From positions 1-13,754 of the forward strand of contig JASAMV010006918.1 of the NCBI GenBank assembly GCA_030248065.1: a stretch of DNA of 13,754 bases, read 5' to 3'. A program made the translations under genes and the position numbers. This stretch comes from Rhynchonema sp. JSB1_4 (Eukaryota > Nematoda > Chromadorea > Monhysterida > Xyalidae). Below, one piece after another: positions 1 to 13,754 of this stretch. The notes under the pieces are model-generated. The model searched no databases. It was given only the letters and a program-made list of their open reading frames with translations, and was not told the origin of the DNA. Within the stretch, counting starts at the first letter, position 1. Each line of letters begins with the position of its first letter.

Positions 1-193
1 TTTATGGAAGATCTGCACCTAAAAACACTCAATAATGACCAGTAACACCCTGACAGAATTCCATTTTAGGGACATCTTTGGGAACATTTTTTGAGATTTT
101 GAGCAGCGAAAAAATACAGTCCCCCAAAAATACAGCCCCCCTAAAATGATCAGTGAAAAAATACAGCCCCCTTGTATTTTAGATTGTACGGTA
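1..193 (-). mobile_element. Partial TA-targeting MITE (family 2), cut by window edge
   Basis: The end TATTTTAGATTGTACGGTA (175-193) is a diverged match to the right terminal repeat of the element at 1632-2053. The inside repeats the same theme of ATACAGCCCCC blocks and a TCAGTGAAAA stretch, the reverse of GGGGGCTCTATT and TTCACTGACC in the other copy. It ends on TA, directly against a copy of repeat family 3 (from 192). The other end is outside the window. Confidence 0.65.
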
Positions 194-224
194 GGTACAC
201 TAACCGCCGCGCCGGACCAGGAAC

Positions 225-638
225 CAGTGGTGTCGTTGGGGGGGGGGGGTTACCCCCCCCTGGTATGGGGTATGGGAAATCGGCCGGGGGTATGGGTATG
301 GGAAATTTTTCACTTTTGGAACAAGCACCCCTAAGAAATGACTTTTTGACCCCGAGAAGTACCAAAATTGGCCATTTTTCGTCCAAAAATGTCAAAAATC
401 GCTTGCTACCGCAAGAAAACTCAGTTTTAAGCACTTTTTAGACCAATTTTGGCACTTTTAGAAGATTTTTGGGGTCATTTTTTTTCAAAACCGCCACCCT
501 CGGGTATGGGAAATTTTTGAGTTTTTGGAAAACCCCCCCCTGGTATGGGAAATTTTTGATTTTTGGGGGTATGTATGGGAAATTTCCCGAAAATTGGGCT
601 GGGTATGGGAAAATTTCGATTTCTCAACGACACCACTG
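225..638 (+). mobile_element. hAT-like MITE, subfamily A, copy 1
   Basis: 414 bp with inverted ends CAGTGGTGTCGTTG and CAACGACACCACTG, flanked by a perfect 8-bp duplication CCAGGAAC (217-224 and 639-646). The 8-bp duplication and the CAG end fit the hAT superfamily. It has no transposase. Both subterminal regions carry repeated GGTATGGGAAAT motifs in the same orientation, with a small central hairpin CTTGC-TACC-GCAAG (402-415). It is nearly identical to the reverse of the copy at 5619-6041. Open frames inside are incidental. Confidence 0.9.
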
Positions 639-653
639 CCAGGAACTACACTG

Positions 654-724
654 GGGGGTAGCCCCCCAATACAGTAGGTAACTACAGGTAGGTAATACAG
701 GGGGTAGCCCCCCAATACAGTAGG
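654..724. repeat. Direct repeat of 25 bp containing a G/C palindrome
   Basis: A 25-bp unit starting GGGGGTAGCCCCCCAATACA occurs perfectly at 654-678 and 700-724. Each unit holds the inverted repeat GGGGG-TAG-CCCCC. It lies in the third repeat family next to the hAT insertion and may be part of that element's end. Confidence 0.75.
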
Positions 725-1188
725 GATAAGGTTACCGGGCTCATAATAAAGGAAGAGAATGACAGCGTGATATTCTTGTAAACAACGTTCATTCTTCAAT
801 TTTCACCGCATAAACTTCTGTTGTGCGATTTGGTGGTTCCTGCGAGGTACGATCCTCGTGTTTCGCGCAGGCCGAGCGCGTGGTAGCGCCAAGAGCTACC
901 GTAATCCTGCTGATTTTGTCACGGATTACCAAGAAAATAAGAATATAAATAAAACGTGGCGTTAAAAATTGGCCGCGGGTGAAATAATAAGGATGCGAAT
1001 GTATTGTAATATTGTTTTCAGCGATTGTGAAAGGATGCGAATGTATGACAAAAGATTAGTTGTGAATTGTTAACAAAAGAATTTAAAAAATGTATATTTT
1101 AATATTTAATAATTAATTTAATTAATTAGTTATAGTCGAATATTTAATGTGTGTTACAAGGAAGTGTTTTTATGTCACTTCCGACCAG
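725..1188. other. Intergenic stretch, no gene seen
   Basis: No coding segment. A GC-rich patch at about 833-898 can form small hairpins: CGAGG-TACGAT-CCTCG and GGTAGC-GCCAAGA-GCTACC. From about 1060 to 1150 the sequence is AT-rich (TTAATTAATT runs). Confidence 0.6.
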
Positions 1189-1621
1189 CAGTGGTGTCGT
1201 TGGGAAATCAAAAAGTCAGCATACCGGATACCCAAAATCCAAAATTTTCGGATACCGGATACCCAAAATGAAAAAATCTCGGATACCGGGGGGGGGGGGT
1301 TGCTCCCTGAAATAAAAAATCTCGGATACTCAGGGGGGGTGTTCAAAAAAGGTCTATTTTTTAAGAGAAAAATCGAGCAAAATCGGTGTTGAAAGCGCAA
1401 AAAATGGTCATTTTGGGGGTTATGCTTGCGCCAGCAAGCGATTTTGAACATTTTGGAGGTAAAAATGGGCGATTTTTACGGTTTTCGGAAAATTTTTAGG
1501 GTAGGATACCCCTGGACAAAAAGTCAGGATACCGGATACCCCTGGGTGAAAAAATCAAGATACCGGATACCGGATACTAGGGGGTAACCCCCCCCCTTCC
1601 CCCCCCCCAACGACACCACTG
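1189..1621 (+). mobile_element. hAT-like MITE, subfamily B, full copy
   Basis: 433 bp with the same CAGTGGTGTCGTTG ends as subfamily A, flanked by a perfect 8-bp duplication CCGACCAG (1181-1188 and 1622-1629). The subterminal repeats differ from subfamily A: here they are CCGGATACCC and GGATACCGGATACC units. The central hairpin GCTTGC-GCCA-GCAAGC (1424-1439) is the counterpart of that in subfamily A. No transposase is encoded. Confidence 0.9.
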
Positions 1622-1631
1622 CCGACCAGTG

Positions 1632-2053
1632 TACCGTAAAAACCTAAATAGAAGGGGGGGGCTCTATTAACTCACTGACCCCATTTTGGGGGGCTCTATT
1701 CCGGGGGGGCCTCTATTTTAATTCACTGACCCGAACCAGAAAAATTGTTCCCAGAAATACCCCCCAAAAACCCCTAAAAAGGGGTTTGAAAGGATGTTTT
1801 TTCGCTTGTAATCGCATTTATTCGTGTCTATTCGTCAATAGGAGGCGTATTATGTGCTCTGAACGAACAACAAACGTGCATAAATGTACCTGTACACCAC
1901 TATCAAGCCTTAATACACTACAGTATAGGGGATGTTACTTAGGGGGGGCTCTATTCCGGGGGGGGCCTCTATTAATTCACTGACCCCTTTTTGGGGGGCT
2001 GTATTACGGGGATGCTCTATTCCGGGGGGAGCTGTATTTAGGTTTTTACGGTA
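1632..2053 (+). mobile_element. TA-targeting MITE (family 2), full copy
   Basis: 422 bp bounded by perfect 19-bp inverted repeats TACCGTAAAAACCTAAATA (1632-1650) and its complement (2035-2053). The outermost TA on each side is best read as the target duplication: removing the element restores ...CAGTG-TA-GTTCC..., which matches the uninterrupted relative at 639-653 read in reverse. A TA target suggests a Tc1/mariner-type mobiliser. Inside, blocks of GGGGGGCTCTATTCCGGGG and TTCACTGACCCC repeat. No protein is encoded. Confidence 0.8.
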
Positions 2054-2390
2054 GTTCCTGGTCCGGTGCGGCGGTTAGTGTACCTACCCCTTTTTTTCGT
2101 GCGGCGGTTAGTGTACCTCTGGGGGGAAGACCCAAATTCAGGAAAAAGTCACTTTTTGAGGCAGAAAATTTGGCCGATTTTGCCCCTTTTTGGAAAAAAA
2201 TCCTCCATAAAAAGGGTATTTTGGCGACTTTTGACATCATTCACTTAAAAATCACCCATTTTAGGCCTAAATATGCCCATTCTAGGGGAAAATTGAGGCG
2301 TGTACCTGGCGCGGCAGTTTGTGTACTAGTGTCCGTGGTCGCGGCGGTTAGTGTACCTTAGGGCCCCCTCCCCCCAGGAACTACACTGCT
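2054..2390. repeat. Third repeat family with four copies of an 18-mer in the window
   Basis: The 18-mer GCGGCGGTTAGTGTACCT occurs exactly at 2068-2085, 2101-2118 and 2341-2358, and in reverse at 193-210. A linked block CCAGGAACTACACTG lies at 2374-2388, and again split by the first hAT insertion (217-224 and 639-653). The body 2120-2300 is low-complexity A/T-rich sequence. I cannot assign a class; it is a target for both MITE families. Confidence 0.7.
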
Positions 2391-2470
2391 TCCGACGCTC
2401 AAGTCACATTTTCTCCCAGGTCCCCGTGTACTTCAGGAGTGCCACCTACCCCAAGCCCGGGGGGTTCACC

Positions 2471-2487
2471 CCCCAACGACACCACTG
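2471..2487 (+). mobile_element. Orphan terminal repeat of the hAT-like family
   Basis: CCCCAACGACACCACTG is a perfect end of the CAGTGGTGTCG family, preceded by the usual G/C tract. I find no matching left end nearby and no duplication of the following TTCTCATC, so it is probably a truncated element left about 380 bp upstream of the mannosidase start codon. Confidence 0.65.
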
Positions 2488-2867
2488 TTCTCATCTATCT
2501 CACAATTTATTTTGTGTTTTCAGAAATACTATCTGCGGAGAAATTTATGTGGGCATGGGTACCGGAAGAGTTTGAAAAATGCAAGCGATGCTCAATATCG
2601 AAACTTGTCGGGAATAAGACGCGTGTCTGTCGTGCGTGTGTGTGTGTGTGCAACAGCAAAGTTCGCTCAGTCGCCGCACTGTGTCGTCGATGTCGATTCT
2701 AAATTGCGCAACAAAACTGTGATGATCGCTGATCGTTCGAGAAAATGATGTGAGATTTCCGGCGCAAAAAGATCATCAATAATTCCTCGTTGTCGGGAAA
2801 CTTAACGCATTCAGCTCGGTGATTGGTCAGTTTTCGGCCGTCGTCTCAGTGCGCAGCGACTTGAATA
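2488..2867 (+). promoter_or_regulatory. Presumed promoter and 5' leader of the mannosidase gene
   Basis: 380 bp between the last transposon remnant and the ATG. I see no clear TATA box. GTGCGCAG at 2850-2857, ten bases before the ATG, could be a trans-splice acceptor of the kind used in nematodes, but this is inference only. Confidence 0.35.
2635..2650. repeat. (GT)n microsatellite
   Basis: Short CGTGTGTGTGTGTGTG run in the region upstream of the mannosidase start codon. Confidence 0.8.
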
Positions 2868-11478
<8,611 letters not shown>

Positions 11479-11578
11479 TAGATTGATGGAAATGTGGTCG
11501 CAAGGTTCGTTGTAGATGAAATTCCATGTTACGCTCCATTTTAGTTGTGGCTTTCAGTGTTGGCTGGCAAGGTGGTTG

Positions 11579-11712
11579 AAATCGATGACTTATTCCAGTG
11601 CGTAGTCTACATACAGTATGTGCGCATACTTTGTGGCAGCGTTTTTGCCCAGCTGCGTGAGCGCGAAATATGTGCAGATGCGTAGACTACAATGGAATTA
11701 GTCAAATCGATT
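11579..11712. repeat. Imperfect foldback (about 33-bp arms)
   Basis: Left arm 11579-11610 (AAATCGATGACTTATTCC, then CGTAGTCTAC at 11601-11610) pairs with right arm 11681-11712 (CGTAGACTAC, then GGAATTAGTCAAATCGAT), with small mismatches and offsets. The 70-base interior is partly palindromic too. It could be a MITE relic or an RNA structure in the 3' UTR; no clear flanking duplication was found. Confidence 0.65.
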
Positions 11713-11858
11713 GAGCTTTGTGAACAGTTTCATGTGGGTGCATGGAATTGTAAGTCATAGAGGAGAGTTTTCTGGCGCAAGTATTGGGACTTGATAACGC
11801 TTTATTTAGTCCTTTTGAGCTCATATGTATACTTGCGCTGCTATATCAGACGGCCATA

Positions 11859-11885
11859 ACCCACGATCTTATAGATCGGGTGGTA
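11859..11885. other. Short hairpin in the 3' flank
   Basis: AACCCACGATCT, TAT, AGATCGGGTGGT: six perfect pairs (CGATCT with AGATCG) plus an imperfect outer stem. There is no U-run after it. Function unknown. Confidence 0.35.
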
Positions 11886-12302
11886 TCCTACTTGTTGTGA
11901 TTCAGTTGTTCTAATATTTATTACTATCGGGGTAGTTTTATGTTTTGTTTCTTAATTGATGTCATTTTCTTATCGTTATCGAGCTGCAGTTGTTGATTTT
12001 TGATTACATATTTTAGTCATTAGCGCATGACTTTATTGTGTTGTTCTTAATTCTCGAAAGTTGCGGGACTTTATTTATTTATTATTCTTTTTGCTGGGAT
12101 TCCATACGTCATTTTGTTGCAGTGCGGTCACAGTGCAAACTCGCAAGCATGTTTTTGTTTTGATATTAGAAAACTGACGAAATCATTTAGTGAAGGATGC
12201 CTAGCAATCAAATTGCCTCTGTTTATCCTAAGTAATTTATATTCATAAAGCTTTTATATAATTCCTGAAGCCAGCTTCTAAAATTTTTTGAAAACAAATT
12301 CC

Positions 12303-12308
12303 AATAAA
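12303..12308 (+). terminator. Poly(A) signal AATAAA for the mannosidase gene
   Basis: Exact AATAAA in a T-rich region, the first in sense orientation after the stop codon. Confidence 0.45.
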
Positions 12309-12325
12309 GTTCTGTGATGTTAGAG

Positions 12326-13080
12326 CAATGAAACAGTGTGTATTTCGAAACCCTTCTTCATATTCATTTCATCATCTTTATTGTAAGTGACTTTCAGCAC
12401 TACGTAATTCCACATTTCTCTGATCTTTTCCTAAGGAACTACGTTTATTGTATCACACATCTCGTTTACTTGCCTGTTTGTGCAACTTCACATAAGTTTC
12501 TGTGCCAGGAACTAAATGTTAAGCAGTTGTGGTTACAGTACTGCTTATTTATTTTACATCTTCCTAAAGTCTAGCAAATCAAATCTCAGTTGTTATCAAT
12601 TTTCGCCCGTTTTCCGTTCGCCTGTTTGTGTTTTTATGATAGTTGTGATCCATGATTTCTTATTGATTTATTTTTGTTGTCATACATTTGTGTTTATGTG
12701 CAATATTCCGCTGTTGTTTTTTTCAAAGTTTGTTGTACCAGAGTGTCTGTATCCAGAAACGAAAGTTTTATTCGTGGTACATAAATCCTTTTCGAGATAA
12801 AATAGAACATCGAACATGCTGTAGACTGTTGGTTCGACCGTTCGACGAAAAAGTGGGCTGTTGTTGTTGTCCCTGTGTACTAAAATCGGCCTTAAAACAC
12901 AACAATGTTCTTGCAAAACGAATGTTCATCAAATTCGAAGTGATATCAATAGACGCAGCAAACCATGCACACACACAAGTTTATGAATCCACTGACAACA
13001 GCAATTGCGAACAGCTCCGGTACAGGACGTGTGAGGTCGCGGTCGCGCGCTTTACGATTATAGCTGATGTTTCGCTACTA
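12326..13080. other. Intergenic, no gene seen
   Basis: T-rich sequence between two convergent genes. Open frames here (the longest 12688-13107, 139 codons, cysteine-rich by chance) have no recognisable domain or coding-like composition. Confidence 0.6.
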
Positions 13081-13086
13081 TTTATT
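13081..13086 (-). terminator. Poly(A) signal AATAAA of the zinc-finger gene
   Basis: TTTATT on the plus strand, hence AATAAA on the minus strand, 41 bases past the stop codon at 13128-13130. This is a normal nematode 3' UTR spacing and supports the minus-strand exon. Confidence 0.6.
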
Positions 13087-13127
13087 ATGATGGCAATGGT
13101 TGGATAAAAGAATTTGCGATAAAACTA

Positions 13128-13308
13128 TCATTTTTTCTGCGCGAGCGCCTTGAACAGATCAATGCCGTGATCGTCGATCATGTGTTGTTTGAGTTGATGG
13201 ATGACGGCGAAACTCCGATCGCATTCGTCGCATCGCCCTCGATTGATGTTCTTCTTTGGCTTCGATTTGGCCTTTGATCCTGCTGCTGCTGCTGGTGCTT
13301 TGGATGCA
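13128..13308 (-). CDS. Terminal exon of a C2H2 zinc-finger protein (partial gene)
   Basis: Read from an ATTTTAG acceptor (AG at 13309-13310), the frame gives 59 complete codons then TGA. It starts ASKAPAAAAGSKAKSKPKKN, a low-complexity basic linker that may act as a nuclear localisation signal. It continues to a single zinc finger, CDECDRSFAVIHQLKQHMID then DH: C-x2-C-x12-H-x4-H with the usual F and L core positions. The tail is GIDLFKALAQKK. The acceptor leaves one base of a split codon, so earlier exons must lie at higher coordinates; I could not find one before the window ends. The protein is probably nucleic-acid binding, but family and target cannot be named. It is convergent with the mannosidase gene. 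Confidence 0.72.
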
Positions 13309-13754
13309 CTAAAATGTGTACCTACAGTGTGTCAGGGATTATTTCTGTGACCGAGACCCACATTATGTGTCCATATGATGATGGCTGTGCACGCGTGCTT
13401 GCTAAGTGAATGTATAGATCGGGCAACATGGTCGGCAATGGCCACAAAGTTATGTTGCAATGCAACTATTGATGTGTTGTTATCATGCCCATCATGGTGC
13501 AGTGGAGAGTGGTGTTATCGTACAAGTACAAATGCAGCGCACGCACCCTATTTCCCATTATGCTGTTCACTTTCTAATTGCCAATAGGAATATAGGTTAG
13601 AGTGATCCGAAACAACGGGTCCGAATATAGGCTAATATTACAGTGGTCAAATCACTTCGTCAGCTGTCCTTGCCGTCCGCGCGCCCTAATCATGCGAAGA
13701 CAATCATGGGCAGACGTGTTGCAGCAATCCATCCCCCCTCTCCCATTCAGCTAA
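13309..13754 (-). other. Probable intron of the zinc-finger gene
   Basis: No upstream exon was recognised on the minus strand and no repeat family of this window recurs here. Confidence 0.4.

Larger units (their letters stand above)
11479..12325 (+). other. Presumed 3' UTR of the mannosidase gene
   Basis: The first canonical AATAAA after the stop is at 12303-12308, so an 850-base 3' UTR is inferred; a shorter one using a variant signal is possible. It contains the foldback at 11579-11712 and a hairpin at about 11860-11884. Confidence 0.45.

Noticed and set aside
150..799. Open frames of 60-104 codons rich in Gly/Pro and repeated SHT or YGKF units
   Set aside because: They lie inside MITEs and translate the repeated GGTATGGGAAAT motif and G/C tracts; the same frames recur wherever the element occurs.
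833..900. Possible tRNA or tRNA-derived SINE head (GC-rich hairpins, box-like GATCGTACC)
   Set aside because: The T-loop is six bases, the acceptor arms do not pair, and no anticodon arm fits.
2360..2487. A complete small hAT-like element ending at 2487
   Set aside because: Only the right terminal repeat is present; no left CAGTGGTG end or matching 8-bp duplication was found.
11850..11890. 5S rRNA fragment (ACGGCCATAACC and GATCGGGTGGTATCC look similar to parts of 5S)
   Set aside because: Only about 40 bases, with none of the internal promoter or the other helices of 5S.
12688..13107. 139-codon plus-strand open frame with a cysteine cluster
   Set aside because: No family motif, T-rich composition like its surroundings, and it overlaps the region after the minus-strand poly(A) signal.

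Overview
The window looks like nuclear DNA of a nematode. It holds a multi-exon gene with GT-AG introns ending in TTTCAG or TTGCAG, degenerate TTAGGC repeats (the nematode telomere hexamer), and several families of short non-autonomous DNA transposons. There are no bacterial-type operons, and no rRNA or tRNA gene that I can support. The species is not identifiable by eye. || Layout: positions 1-2490 are a pile of nested, non-coding mobile elements. These are a TA-targeting MITE family (TIR TACCGTAAAAACCTAAATA), a hAT-like MITE family with CAGTGGTGTCGTTG ends and 8-bp target duplications, and a third, older repeat carrying an 18-mer, GCGGCGGTTAGTGTACCT. Positions 2868-11478 (+ strand) are one complete gene of 14 coding exons. 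I assembled it by hand into a 655-residue class I alpha-1,2-mannosidase (GH47, Golgi type). Every junction is GT-AG, every reading-frame join works, and the length is that expected for animal Golgi mannosidase IA. Its introns 2 and 3 carry three more MITEs; one of them split a TTAGGC array. Positions 11479 to about 12325 are the inferred 3' UTR, with a large imperfect foldback and an AATAAA. Positions 12326-13080 hold nothing I can name. At 13128-13308 (minus strand) lies the last coding exon of a second gene, which ends in a single C2H2 zinc finger and has an AATAAA 42 bases past its stop. It is convergent with the mannosidase gene, and the rest of it lies to the right, mostly outside the window. 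|| Function: the mannosidase is a type II membrane protein that trims alpha-1,2-linked mannose from N-glycans in the early Golgi. All three catalytic acids, the calcium-binding threonine and the disulfide cysteines are present, so it should be active. Nothing in the sequence connects its job to that of the zinc-finger gene. || Most noteworthy: (1) the hAT-like MITEs, with four readable 8-bp duplications and two subfamilies that keep the ends and central hairpin but exchange the repeated subterminal motif; (2) an interstitial TTAGGC array of 13 hexamers in perfect register, interrupted by a MITE; (3) empty-site logic that orders several nested insertions; (4) six of 13 introns starting with the unusual GTTSG donor.
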